This document shows positions 1-7,693 of a DNA stretch of 33,791 nucleotides, in pieces. Each line of letters opens with the position of its first letter. Position 1 is the stretch's first letter. The notes beneath the pieces are model-generated. The model saw only the letters and a program-made list of their open reading frames with translations, was not told the DNA's origin and searched no databases. The position numbers were made by a program, and so were the translations under genes. The stretch covers positions 1 through 33,791 of the forward strand of contig JAFDEW010000002.1 in assembly GCA_019310125.1 (NCBI GenBank). The letters run 5' to 3'. This stretch comes from Deltaproteobacteria bacterium. Its GTDB lineage: Bacteria > Desulfobacterota > Desulfobacteria > Desulfobacterales > UBA11574.

Positions 1-822
1 TCACTGCGTGCGTATGTTTCCCTGGGGAGCACTCATGATATTACTCTGTATTTTGACATGGACGACACTAGTTTAGCCTATGATTTTATCGTTACGTGTA
101 ACCCGAGTGTAGACTTCAGGGACGATGGTACGGGTACTCACTTGGCAGGTTCGGCTAATTCATGGACAGGATTGTTGGCCAGAGGGATGGTCGATTTTGA
201 CAGTTCCGGATCAATGATTGATGTAGATCTGTGGCAGGTCGACCCGGCTACCGGGGCTTCTGTCGCCCAGGTGGAGCTAACCGACGTCTCAAACGGTTAT
301 TTTACTTTTGATACGCTCTTTTTCCCAGGAGGGACCACTCAGACCATTGAACTTGATTTGGGGACGCGATGGAATGGCTCCACCTGGGCCAACAGTTCTC
401 TTTCCACGTCACAATATGCCACTGCTTCGACAACCACTTTTCAGTCGGCCAACGGCTATGGCGCCGGTGACCTTGAAGGGGTGAATGTGGATGTGGACGG
501 TGTGATCACGGGAAGTTATTCCAACGGGGAACTTATTCCCCTGTACCGGGTGGGTCTGGCAAAATTTCAAAATGAACAAGGACTGTTTAAAGAGGGCGGA
601 AATCGGTTTAGCGAGACAAGGGAAAGCGGCAGTGCAATTACCAATAGGCCGGGAACCAATGGGCTGGGAAGCATCGCCCCGAATGCGTTGGAGCAATCAA
701 ATGTGGATATTGCTGCTGAACTGGTCAAAATGATTACCACCCAGCGAGGCTTCCAGGCGAATTCAAAAATTATTACCGTGACAGACCAGATGCTCGCAGA
801 ACTCATTAATATCAAACGGTAA
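1..822 (+). CDS. flgE: Flagellar hook protein FlgE, C-terminal part (5' end outside window)
   Basis: Reading frame 1 is open from the first base, so the gene enters from the left; an internal ATG at 58 is not the start. The first visible residues (a GSTHDITLYFD stretch) match the hook-protein domain that precedes the variable D2 region. The C-terminus has the classic rod/hook signature, with LGSIAPNALEQSNVDIAAEL followed by VKMITTQRGFQANSKII and a final helix that packs into the D0 core. FlgE polymerises outside the cell as the universal joint between rod and filament. It is followed by a long non-coding region, so it is probably the last gene of an upstream basal-body operon (inferred). Confidence 0.93.
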   Translation, partial: SLRAYVSLGSTHDITLYFDMDDTSLAYDFIVTCNPSVDFRDDGTGTHLAGSANSWTGLLARGMVDFDSSGSMIDVDLWQVDPATGASVAQVELTDVSNGYFTFDTLFFPGGTTQTIELDLGTRWNGSTWANSSLSTSQYATASTTTFQSANGYGAGDLEGVNVDVDGVITGSYSNGELIPLYRVGLAKFQNEQGLFKEGGNRFSETRESGSAITNRPGTNGLGSIAPNALEQSNVDIAAELVKMITTQRGFQANSKIITVTDQMLAELINIKR

Positions 823-868
823 GGTTTAATAGGTAAAACGGTTCAAGGTTGAAGATCCCGTTTTCAAA

Positions 869-941
869 GAAGGTGAGAAGGTGAGAACGTCAGAAGATTG
901 GACAGTCTCAGAAAAGCCGACCTTCTCACTTTCTCACCTTC
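869..941. repeat. Palindromic intergenic repeat (GGTGAGAA type)
   Basis: Two 19-nt arms at 869-887 and 923-941 are complementary at 18 of 19 positions around a 35-nt loop. Each arm is built from short direct repeats of GGTGAGAA. It could fold as a hairpin in RNA or a cruciform in DNA. It lies just after flgE, but the lack of a T run argues against a simple terminator. Confidence 0.7.
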
Positions 942-1000
942 CAGTCCTGTGTCCGGGTGCATTACCAGTTTGTTAATTGCTATCCAAGACTTTTTTGGTT

Positions 1001-1068
1001 TCAGGTTTCAGGTGTCAGGTTTCAGCTAATTCGTTTTTTACTCCTGACACCTGACACCTGAAACCTGA
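1001..1068. repeat. Palindromic intergenic repeat (TTTCAGG heptamer type)
   Basis: Arms at 1001-1025 and 1044-1068 are complementary at 24 of 25 positions with an 18-nt loop containing a T tract. Each arm is made of iterated 7-mers (TTTCAGG/TGTCAGG). This is the second of three palindromes in the 615-nt gap between flgE and motA. No coding capacity is evident here. Confidence 0.75.
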
Positions 1069-1205
1069 TTGCAAGGCTTTCGCTCAAAAAATGAATAAGT
1101 TAATGGGTGAAAACCATTTTAACAAATCGGTAATGCTTCCCTGTGTCCCTATATTACAACCCTGAACCTTTCGGTTTACTCGGATCAAACTCACCCACAT
1201 TAGAG

Positions 1206-1240
1206 AGGCAGATGTCAAAATATTGACATCTGCCTTAATT
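1206..1240. terminator. Strong hairpin, possible terminator of the upstream flgE operon
   Basis: A perfect 13-bp stem (1206-1218 with 1223-1235) closes a 4-nt loop and is followed by only a weak TAATT tail. Its position between flgE and the motA promoter suits a transcription boundary, but the short T run leaves rho-independent function uncertain. Confidence 0.5.
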
Positions 1241-1354
1241 CTTGACGCCCCTTAACTGACAAGTCTTTTTCAAATACAGACAACGTCCTTATATCTCCCT
1301 GTAATATCTATCATATCTTCTTCTTATAAAAAATAATCCTTTCAAAAAGAAGAA

Positions 1355-1370
1355 TGGCACAAAGGTTGCT
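1355..1370 (+). promoter_or_regulatory. Sigma-54 (RpoN) promoter upstream of motA
   Basis: TGGCAC at 1355-1360 and TTGCT at 1366-1370 are separated by 5 nt, exactly the -24/-12 geometry of RpoN promoters, with GG and GC in register. The predicted transcription start is near 1380, leaving a leader of about 55 nt before motA. It would drive the motA-to-flhB block and probably flhA and flhF. No AAA+ enhancer-binding activator gene is present in the window. Confidence 0.85.
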
Positions 1371-1437
1371 GTATATCCGGGCGAAGCTTTTTGTTTTATA
1401 ACCCTTCGTCAGATTTTTACGACATTAAGGAAATATT

Positions 1438-2193
1438 ATGGATATTGCAACTGTATTGGGTATTCTCTCTGCAACCGGCCTTGTGCTTGGCGCCATTTTT
1501 ATGGGCTCGGGGCTGAATGTATTTATAAACATACCTTCTTTGTGTATTGTTGTGGGCGGCACCATAGGCGTAACATTGGTTGCTTATCCCTTAAAAGATT
1601 TTCTCAGTGTTATCAAAGTGGTGCAAAAAGCAATTTTTACTAAAAATATATCCGCTAAAGAACTTATATCCAAGTTTACGGATTTTGCCAAAATAACTCG
1701 CAAAGAAGGGATTCTGGCTTTAGAAAGCGAAATAAAGGAAGTTACGGACGAATTTTTTAAAAAAGGGGTCCAGCTTTCTATCGATGGATTGGAGCCCCAA
1801 CAGATCCAGAACATTCTGGATACGGAAATCGATTTTGTGAGAGACAGACACAAGCTTGGTGCTGATCTTTTTACCTCCATGGGGACGTTTGCTCCTGCCA
1901 TGGGTATGATCGGAACGCTTATAGGATTGGTGCAGATGCTGCAGAGCATGGACGACCCGAGTACGATCGGGCCGGCCATGGCGGTGGCATTGCTCACAAC
2001 CTTCTATGGTTCGCTTATGGCCAATATTTGTTGTATGCCCATCGCAGGAAAGCTTAAAACTCGCAGCAAAGAAGAGATGTTGACCAAAGAGATGACGATT
2101 CAGGGAATATTATCCCTTTCCAATGGCGACAATCCAAGGATTCTTGAACAGAAACTCCTGGCATTTCTACCGCCTGTCAAGGAGAAGGATTGA
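1438..2193 (+). CDS. motA: Flagellar stator protein MotA (MotA/TolQ/ExbB family)
   Basis: This 251-residue inner-membrane protein has the MotA plan: two N-terminal membrane helices (about residues 5-55), a cytoplasmic loop, and two C-terminal helices around the conserved segment GMIGTLIGLVQML and the stretch ending MANICCMPIAGKL. Family knowledge: five MotA subunits surround a MotB dimer, form the ion channel and push on FliG. It is the first gene after a sigma-54 promoter and lies 6 nt from the first motB. The N-terminus (MDIATVLGILSATG) resembles the PomA/MotA type of polar systems. Whether it uses H+ or Na+ cannot be told from the sequence. Confidence 0.95.
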   Translation: MDIATVLGILSATGLVLGAIFMGSGLNVFINIPSLCIVVGGTIGVTLVAYPLKDFLSVIKVVQKAIFTKNISAKELISKFTDFAKITRKEGILALESEIKEVTDEFFKKGVQLSIDGLEPQQIQNILDTEIDFVRDRHKLGADLFTSMGTFAPAMGMIGTLIGLVQMLQSMDDPSTIGPAMAVALLTTFYGSLMANICCMPIAGKLKTRSKEEMLTKEMTIQGILSLSNGDNPRILEQKLLAFLPPVKEKD

Positions 2194-2199
2194 TAAGGC

Positions 2200-2976
2200 A
2201 TGGATAAAAATAAAAAGAAAAAAATTGATGATGACGGGGCGGATATTGGAATGGTGATGACCGTTTCTCTTTTTCTCATACTTTTAACTTTTTTTATTTT
2301 GCTCAATTCTATCGCGGTAATAGATGAACACCGGTCACGCATGGCTATAGGATCGTTGATCGGTGCATTTGGCGGATTGCCCGGGGGATTGTCACCCTTA
2401 GAGACGGGAAAATCGATTATGCCCCCTTCGGCGCCCATGGTTAAAGACGAGTTAAGCCTTGAAAGACTTTTGTCCTACATGAATAAAGAGACGACAACCT
2501 GGCCGAGTGACATCAGAGTAGAAAAAGTGGGGGACAAGCTCATGATTACCATAAATGAAAAGGTTCTCTTTAGCGAAGACCGATCTGAATTCAAACCCTC
2601 TATATTACCGGTTTTAGATAAATTATGCGGTATTATAAACAAGGAGAATTATCCGGTAGAAATAGTCGGGCACACGGACGATATACAGGCCGGGGGTAAA
2701 GGATTTAAGTCTAACTGGGAACTTTCGGCACTCATGGCGATTCAATTAGTGAAATATTTCGTATCAAAAGGTTCGGTTTCGCCAAAAAGGCTGAATCCAT
2801 ATGGATGTGGGGAGTTCAGGCCGACTTCACCCAATAACACCCGGCAATCGAGGTTCCAAAACAGAAGAGTGGAAATTATTTTGAATTATAAAGCGCCGAA
2901 TTACATTAAAAGGATTTTTAGAAAAAAACCATCCGGTTTCTTCACCTACAAGAAGTTTGACTTTAAAATATTTTAA
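2200..2976 (+). CDS. MotB-like stator protein 1, lacking the ion-binding Asp
   Basis: This 258-residue protein has one N-terminal membrane helix (about residues 16-40) and a C-terminal OmpA/MotB peptidoglycan-binding domain (about 115-230) with GHTDD, SNWELSA and NRRVEI motifs intact. The membrane helix aligns without gaps to that of the next gene (26 positions, sharing LLTFF), but the essential channel Asp is replaced by Ser23. Such a protein should anchor to the wall yet not carry ions itself. It also has a basic, aromatic C-terminal tail absent from the neighbour. Together with motA and the downstream intact motB it may form an asymmetric stator; this is inference. Confidence 0.88.
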   Translation: MDKNKKKKIDDDGADIGMVMTVSLFLILLTFFILLNSIAVIDEHRSRMAIGSLIGAFGGLPGGLSPLETGKSIMPPSAPMVKDELSLERLLSYMNKETTTWPSDIRVEKVGDKLMITINEKVLFSEDRSEFKPSILPVLDKLCGIINKENYPVEIVGHTDDIQAGGKGFKSNWELSALMAIQLVKYFVSKGSVSPKRLNPYGCGEFRPTSPNNTRQSRFQNRRVEIILNYKAPNYIKRIFRKKPSGFFTYKKFDFKIF

Positions 2977-3000
2977 ATAGCCGCAAAAAAGGAAAAAGAT

Positions 3001-3711
3001 GTGAGCAAAGATGATATTGATCCCAATGCCTGGATGGTGACATTTGCGGACCTGGTTATGCTTCTTCTCACTTTTTTTGTATTGTTGCTCACCATGTCTT
3101 CAATGGATACAAAGAAGCTGAAAAAACTTATGACTCACTTCAACGAATCAACCGGAGTACTTGAGTTCGCAGGATCCGGGAAGGTTTCCGACTTCTCATC
3201 TTTTATATCGAAATATAATGATAGCGACAGCATGTTGGTCGTTGATCAGAAAAAATTCTTTACTGAAATAAAAATATCTCCGGCAATTAAGAATATGTTA
3301 AAAAATATTAATGGGAAAATAGATCTTTCAGATGATGAGAGGGGGGTTGTGCTTGCATTTAATGAAAACATCCTTTTTGAAGCCGGAAAAGCTTCATTAA
3401 AAAAGGAAATATCTCTCGTTCTCGATGAAATTGCCGATGCGATATATGAATGCCCTAATGATATTCTGATTATGGGGCATACAGATAATATTCCGATTAA
3501 AAGTAAGTTATATAAAACAAATTGGGAACTATCAGCATACAGGGGGCTTTCGGTTCTATACTATTTTTTGAAGGAAAAAGGGCTGTCACCGTCACGTTTT
3601 TATGTCGGGGGCTACGGTTCTTTCCGACCAGTATATCCAAACGACACTGCGAAGAGCCGATCGATGAACAGGAGAGTAGAGATAATATTTAAGCATGTGA
3701 AGGAGGGATAA
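3001..3711 (+). CDS. motB: Flagellar stator protein MotB (intact ion-binding Asp)
   Basis: This 236-residue MotB starts at GTG, with AAGGA about 9 nt upstream. Residues 11-36 form the single membrane helix beginning WMVTFADL, which holds the conserved proton or sodium binding residue Asp17. The C-terminal OmpA domain (about 115-230) has GHTDN, TNWELSAYRGLSVL and NRRVEIIF motifs for peptidoglycan binding. It acts as the anchored half of the torque generator with MotA. It sits 24 nt after a sister gene that lacks the Asp and 0 nt before fliL, so all are probably translated from one mRNA. Confidence 0.94.
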   Translation: MSKDDIDPNAWMVTFADLVMLLLTFFVLLLTMSSMDTKKLKKLMTHFNESTGVLEFAGSGKVSDFSSFISKYNDSDSMLVVDQKKFFTEIKISPAIKNMLKNINGKIDLSDDERGVVLAFNENILFEAGKASLKKEISLVLDEIADAIYECPNDILIMGHTDNIPIKSKLYKTNWELSAYRGLSVLYYFLKEKGLSPSRFYVGGYGSFRPVYPNDTAKSRSMNRRVEIIFKHVKEG

Positions 3712-4191
3712 ATGGCAGAGGAGAAAGAAGAAGTCAAAGAAAACGAAGAAGAAAAGCCAAAGAAATCAAAACTAAAGCTGATAATTATAGGGGTTTTAGT
3801 ACTACTCCTGGGCGTTGGTGGATTTATTGGATATAGCAAATATAAAAAATCAAATGCAAACAAAGCTGAAAAAGAGGAACAGATGAGTATCATCATTCCT
3901 TTAAAGTCATTCGTTGTTAACTTGTTTGATAAGAGAGACATGGGTAAAAGATACTTGAAAATTAGCATGGAGCTTGAGGTCGGCAAAGAAGAAGATCGGG
4001 TGAAGGTTGAAAATAATATACCCCAACTCAGAGATACCGTACTTATTCTTCTTTCGAGTCAGACATTGAAAGAGGTTAATACAATGGAAGGGAAGCTTGA
4101 ATTAAAAAAGGCAATTATATTGAGGATGAATCAGATACTTGGAAATAAAACAGCTCGAAGGATATATTTTACAGAATTTGTGGTGCAATAA
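3712..4191 (+). CDS. fliL: Flagellar basal body-associated protein FliL
   Basis: FliL is a single-pass inner-membrane protein that surrounds and supports the stator. This 159-residue copy has a charged Glu/Lys-rich cytoplasmic N-terminus, one membrane helix (about residues 22-41), and a periplasmic domain with the family pattern IIIPLKSFVVNL, KRYLKISMELEV, LRDTVLILLSS and a final RRIYFTEFVVQ. Its ATG immediately follows the motB stop and its stop overlaps the fliM start by one base (TAATG), implying translational coupling. A second FliL-type domain is encoded at 14058-14855. Confidence 0.94.
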   Translation: MAEEKEEVKENEEEKPKKSKLKLIIIGVLVLLLGVGGFIGYSKYKKSNANKAEKEEQMSIIIPLKSFVVNLFDKRDMGKRYLKISMELEVGKEEDRVKVENNIPQLRDTVLILLSSQTLKEVNTMEGKLELKKAIILRMNQILGNKTARRIYFTEFVVQ

Positions 4192-5168
4192 TGGCAAACG
4201 TTTTATCACAGGATGAGGTTGATTCTCTTCTAAGCGGGATAAGTGAAGGGTCGGTTGAAACCGAGACAGACATACCTGAAAAAGGCGAAGAGATAAAGAC
4301 ATATGATTTTAGTATGCCGGCCGGACCCTTACATCTCGGAATGCCCGCTCTGGGTATTATAAATGAAAGGCTTGTCGGTTTTTTGAAGACAAGCCTTCCC
4401 ATACTAAGCAGGAATGTGGTTGATGTTAGCCTAACGTCTACCGAGTCTGTTAAATTCAATGAGTTTTGTCTTTCTCTCCCTGTGCCGTCGAGTCTTAATA
4501 TATTTAGCATTGAACCCTTGAGGGGGCATTCTCTTGTTGTTCTGGAAGGCAATCTGGTGTTTTCCTTTGTTGATAGTTTGTTTGGAGGTAAGGGAGTTAG
4601 TCACGTCAAACTTGAAGGAAGATGTTTTACGGCAATTGAGACAAAGATTGTGGAAAAAATAGTTAAAATAATCCTTGGCGACATACAGCAGTCATGGTCA
4701 GACGTATATGATGTTAATACTGTATTTTCTCATTCGGAGATGGATCCCCAGTTTGCAGGAATTGTTAAACCTGAAGATGTGGTTATTGTAAATAAATTCG
4801 AAGTAGAACTCGAAAACGTATCCGGGATAATTACTATTTGTATTCCTTATTCCAGCATTGAGCCGATAAGAGACAGGCTCAAAACAGGTTTTCAAGATGA
4901 AGTCAAAGAGGTAGATAAGGAGTGGAGAAGGTATATTGAGAAAAAGATAATGGATATGGATATGGAATTGAGTTGCACAATGGGGACGGCAAATATTAAA
5001 GCAGAGGAGCTGCTGGGACTGAAGGTTGATGATGTGATAATTTTAGATCAGAATTCGGGCGATAATACTATTGTTAAAATTGAAGGTATTCCGAAATTTA
5101 AAGGCTCTCCGGGCTCCTGTAATAACAGAAAAGCTGTAAGAATAAGTGAGAGAATAAAAGAGGGGTAA
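4191..5168 (+). CDS. fliM: Flagellar motor switch protein FliM
   Basis: This 325-residue C-ring protein opens with the CheY-P binding motif LSQDEVDSLL (residues 5-14), followed by a linker and the CheC-like middle domain that contacts FliG. The C-terminal SpoA domain (about 235-320) pairs with FliN. Intact CheY binding indicates that the motor is under chemotactic control, although no che genes are in the window. It is coupled to fliL by a 1-nt overlap and to fliN by a 3-nt gap. No anomalies were seen. Confidence 0.95.
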   Translation: MANVLSQDEVDSLLSGISEGSVETETDIPEKGEEIKTYDFSMPAGPLHLGMPALGIINERLVGFLKTSLPILSRNVVDVSLTSTESVKFNEFCLSLPVPSSLNIFSIEPLRGHSLVVLEGNLVFSFVDSLFGGKGVSHVKLEGRCFTAIETKIVEKIVKIILGDIQQSWSDVYDVNTVFSHSEMDPQFAGIVKPEDVVIVNKFEVELENVSGIITICIPYSSIEPIRDRLKTGFQDEVKEVDKEWRRYIEKKIMDMDMELSCTMGTANIKAEELLGLKVDDVIILDQNSGDNTIVKIEGIPKFKGSPGSCNNRKAVRISERIKEG

Positions 5169-5171
5169 AAG

Positions 5172-5510
5172 ATGGATGATTCAAATGATAAAATAGAAGA
5201 AAACAATAAGGCGAATTCATCAAAGGATAACGGATCTGCGAAGAGTGAGAAATATGATATGGACCTTATTCTTGATTTGCCACTCGATGTTTCTGTGGAA
5301 TTGGGCAAGGTTAAGATGCCGGTAAATGAATTGCTGCAGCTAGGTCGGGGATCCATATTGGAGCTGACCAAACCGGTTAGCGATCCCCTCGATATATATA
5401 TAAACAAAAAATTAATTGCAAAAGGTGAAGTTGTTATTCTGGATGATAAATTTGGAATAAGAGTGGTTGATATTATCAATCCCGTTGATCGGGTTAAGTC
5501 TTTGGTATGA
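5172..5510 (+). CDS. fliN: Flagellar motor switch protein FliN
   Basis: FliN is 112 residues. A short, hydrophilic, Asn/Lys/Glu-rich N-terminus (1-30) precedes the SpoA fold (about 35-110), with the family signatures LPLDVSVELGK, LLQLGRGSILEL, PLDIYINKKLIAKGEVVI and FGIRVVDI. With FliM it forms the lower C-ring and docks the FliH/FliI export ATPase complex. It starts at ATG 5172, 3 nt after fliM. Confidence 0.95.
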   Translation: MDDSNDKIEENNKANSSKDNGSAKSEKYDMDLILDLPLDVSVELGKVKMPVNELLQLGRGSILELTKPVSDPLDIYINKKLIAKGEVVILDDKFGIRVVDIINPVDRVKSLV

Positions 5511-5531
5511 TCCGCAGATGAGGTGAAAAGG

Positions 5532-5855
5532 ATGTTCGAAATGGACGTTATAAACACGGGGATTAAGACCATTGCCATGCTTTTTATTGTACTTGGTTTT
5601 TTGTTCCTGGCCCTTGTTTTGATAAAAAAATATATTTTTCCAAAGAGAAAGGTAAAAGGTAATTTGACTATCAATGTCCTTTCTTCACTGCATATATCAC
5701 CGAAAGAGAGGATAGAGGTCATAGAGGTTTCAGGTCAAAGGATTGTTCTCGGCATTACACCGGGAAGAATTAATTTTTTAACAAAACTTGATGGGTTAAC
5801 TAAAGGAATAAATGGCAAGAATGTCAGCGAAAAGGAACATGGAATTAAGGCATAA
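5532..5855 (+). CDS. fliO: Flagellar biosynthetic protein FliO
   Basis: This small membrane protein (107 residues from ATG 5532) has one N-terminal membrane helix (TIAMLFIVLGFLFLALVLI) and a short cytoplasmic domain with the FliO pattern SSLHISPKERIEVIEVSGQRIVLGITPGRI. FliO is a chaperone-scaffold for FliP ring assembly. A GTG at 5523 would add three residues, but ATG 5532 has GAGGTG at a better distance. The 3' end overlaps the predicted fliP start by 44 nt in another frame. FliO is the least conserved export gene; the assignment rests on size, topology and its place between fliN and fliP. Confidence 0.88.
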   Translation: MFEMDVINTGIKTIAMLFIVLGFLFLALVLIKKYIFPKRKVKGNLTINVLSSLHISPKERIEVIEVSGQRIVLGITPGRINFLTKLDGLTKGINGKNVSEKEHGIKA

Positions 5856-6621
5856 AAGAAAAAGCAACATATTAATTATCCTCATTATCTTTCTTGGTGC
5901 GAGCATTCTACTGACAAAAAATGCTTGGGCCACTGATTTAATTTTACCTTCATTTCATGTGGGGGTAGAAAAAAGTGGGGATCCCGGTGATGTTTCGGTG
6001 TTGCTCCAGATTGTCTTTTTATTAACGGTTCTCACTCTTGCACCGGCTATCCTCATACTTATGACATCTTTCACCCGGCTGGCTGTGGTCTTTACCTTTT
6101 TACGGCAAGCGGTTGGAACGCAGCAAACACCCTCCAACCAGATCATTGCCGGGCTTGCTTTGTTTCTGACCTTTTTCATTATGATGCCGGTCTGGCAGAA
6201 GATCAACAATAACGCACTGCAACCCTATCTACATGAAGAGATTTCGCAGGGAGACGCGTTTAAGGAGGCCATGACTCCAATTAGAACATTTATGTTCCGA
6301 CAGACAAGGGAAAAAGACCTGTCCTTATTTGTTAACATGGCAAAGATGAATAAACCAAAGAACAAAGATGACATTCCCATAACGGTTCTGATTCCGGCTT
6401 TTGTGATCAGCGAGTTAAAGACCGCTTTTATTATCGGGTTTGTTCTTTACGTCCCATTTCTGGTTATAGATATGGTTGTCGCGAGCGTATTGCTCAGCAT
6501 GGGGATGATGATGCTTCCACCAATCATGATATCCCTTCCATTTAAATTAATGCTTTTTGTTCTGGTGGACGGATGGAATTTGATCGTAGGTTCCATGGTA
6601 AAGAGTTTTATAGGCGGATAA
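5812..6621 (+). CDS. fliP: Flagellar type III export gate protein FliP
   Basis: FliP (269 residues from ATG 5812) begins with a signal-peptide-like hydrophobic segment ending near NAWA. It continues with the diagnostic core SFTRLAVVFTFLRQAVGTQQTP and SNQIIAGLALFLTFFIMMPVW, then the C-terminal pair of helices with VPFLVIDMVVASVL and LPFKLMLFVLVDGW. Five FliP subunits form the export gate with FliQ and FliR. ATG 5812 has AAGGA 4 nt upstream and overlaps fliO; ATG 5839 is an alternative that would shorten the n-region. Both give the same mature protein. Confidence 0.95.
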   Translation: MARMSAKRNMELRHKRKSNILIILIIFLGASILLTKNAWATDLILPSFHVGVEKSGDPGDVSVLLQIVFLLTVLTLAPAILILMTSFTRLAVVFTFLRQAVGTQQTPSNQIIAGLALFLTFFIMMPVWQKINNNALQPYLHEEISQGDAFKEAMTPIRTFMFRQTREKDLSLFVNMAKMNKPKNKDDIPITVLIPAFVISELKTAFIIGFVLYVPFLVIDMVVASVLLSMGMMMLPPIMISLPFKLMLFVLVDGWNLIVGSMVKSFIGG

Positions 6622-6623
6622 AT

Positions 6624-6893
6624 ATGACACCGGATACTGTTATTACTTTTGCACAGCAAGCTATAAGAACGACCATACTTGTATCTGCGCCTATGCTGGG
6701 TCTGGCTCTTGTTGTAGGTCTGGCCATAAGTATTTTTCAGGCTGTGACACAGATTCAGGAGATGACATTAACATTTGTGCCTAAGATATTGGTCGTATTG
6801 CTGGCACTCCTTTTCTTTGCAAGCTGGATGCTTGATCAATTGATTCACTTTACGGTGACGACAATTGAACAGATACCGTATTTTATAAGATAA
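6624..6893 (+). CDS. fliQ: Flagellar type III export gate protein FliQ
   Basis: From ATG 6624 this is 89 residues, the normal FliQ length, with two membrane helices (about 15-40 and 53-75) and the family pattern QAIRTTILVSAPMLGLALVVG, then FQAVTQIQEMTL and FVPKILVV. An upstream in-frame ATG at 6573 lies inside fliP and would add 17 non-family residues, so it was rejected. The start is 2 nt after the fliP stop with AGGCGGA upstream. FliQ packs around FliP/FliR in the export gate. Confidence 0.95.
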   Translation: MTPDTVITFAQQAIRTTILVSAPMLGLALVVGLAISIFQAVTQIQEMTLTFVPKILVVLLALLFFASWMLDQLIHFTVTTIEQIPYFIR

Positions 6894-6907
6894 TAAAGGG
6901 AACAGTA

Positions 6908-7690
6908 ATGGATATATTGACCATACCATATCAAGAATATAAGGCATTCTTTCTCGTGTTGATAAGAGTCAGTGCCATTTTGGTCATGTTTCCATTTTTT
7001 AGTGCACGAGTTATACCGACTTTAATAAAAGCCGGTCTGGCCCTTATGATTACCATCGTCCTGTTCCCCGTTATCAATAATCAAATGGTAGCATTCCCCG
7101 GCACGTTATTGGGAGTGGCCCAATTAATCCTGGCAGAGTTAATTATCGGCATGACTTTAGGGCTTATGGTTCAGATATTTTTTGAGGGGGTCAGGATGAT
7201 GGGGCAAATGGTAGGATTTCAAACAGGCTTTGCAATCACCAACGTGCTTGATCCTCAAAGCGGCATGCAGGTCTCCATTTTTGCCAATACGGCATATCTT
7301 TTGGCCATTGTATTATTTCTTTTGTTGAACGGTCACCACATTTTACTCAACGCCGTAAAGAGCAGTTTTGACATTATAAATGTTGGATCATTCGGTTTAA
7401 ACGTCGGGATGTTAAAAAAAATGACAAAAATATCCGGCGACATGTTTGTTATTGCCGTGAAGATCGGGGCGCCGCCAATTGCCGCCCTGCTTTTTACAAA
7501 CGTGGCTTTTGGGCTGATTACAAAACTCATGCCGCAAATGAACATTATGATCGTTGCATTCCCCGTTCAGATATGTATCGGGCTGTTTTTTTTCGGCATA
7601 TCTTTAAATGTGCTTTTGGGATTCATGAAAAGCTATGTTGAAGGGCTCGGTCCTCTGTTAATTAATTCAATGAACTGGTTTAAGGTATAA
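6908..7690 (+). CDS. fliR: Flagellar type III export gate protein FliR
   Basis: FliR is 260 residues of nearly continuous hydrophobic helices, typical of the family, with recognisable segments RVSAILVMFPFFSARVIP near the N-terminus, ELIIGMTLGLMVQIFFEG, and MGQMVGFQTGFAITNVLDPQ in the middle. It closes the FliP5-FliQ4-FliR1 gate in the inner membrane. It lies between fliQ (14-nt gap) and flhB (3-nt gap), the usual order. No unusual features were seen. Confidence 0.95.
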   Translation: MDILTIPYQEYKAFFLVLIRVSAILVMFPFFSARVIPTLIKAGLALMITIVLFPVINNQMVAFPGTLLGVAQLILAELIIGMTLGLMVQIFFEGVRMMGQMVGFQTGFAITNVLDPQSGMQVSIFANTAYLLAIVLFLLLNGHHILLNAVKSSFDIINVGSFGLNVGMLKKMTKISGDMFVIAVKIGAPPIAALLFTNVAFGLITKLMPQMNIMIVAFPVQICIGLFFFGISLNVLLGFMKSYVEGLGPLLINSMNWFKV

Positions 7691-7693
7691 GAA

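Noticed and set aside
823-1437. CRISPR-like array from repeated short words
   Set aside because: Words are 7-8 nt, contiguous and arranged in inverted pairs; there are no regular spacers and no cas genes.
6573-6623. Longer FliQ start at 6573
   Set aside because: It lies within fliP; the ATG at 6624 gives the standard 89-residue FliQ.
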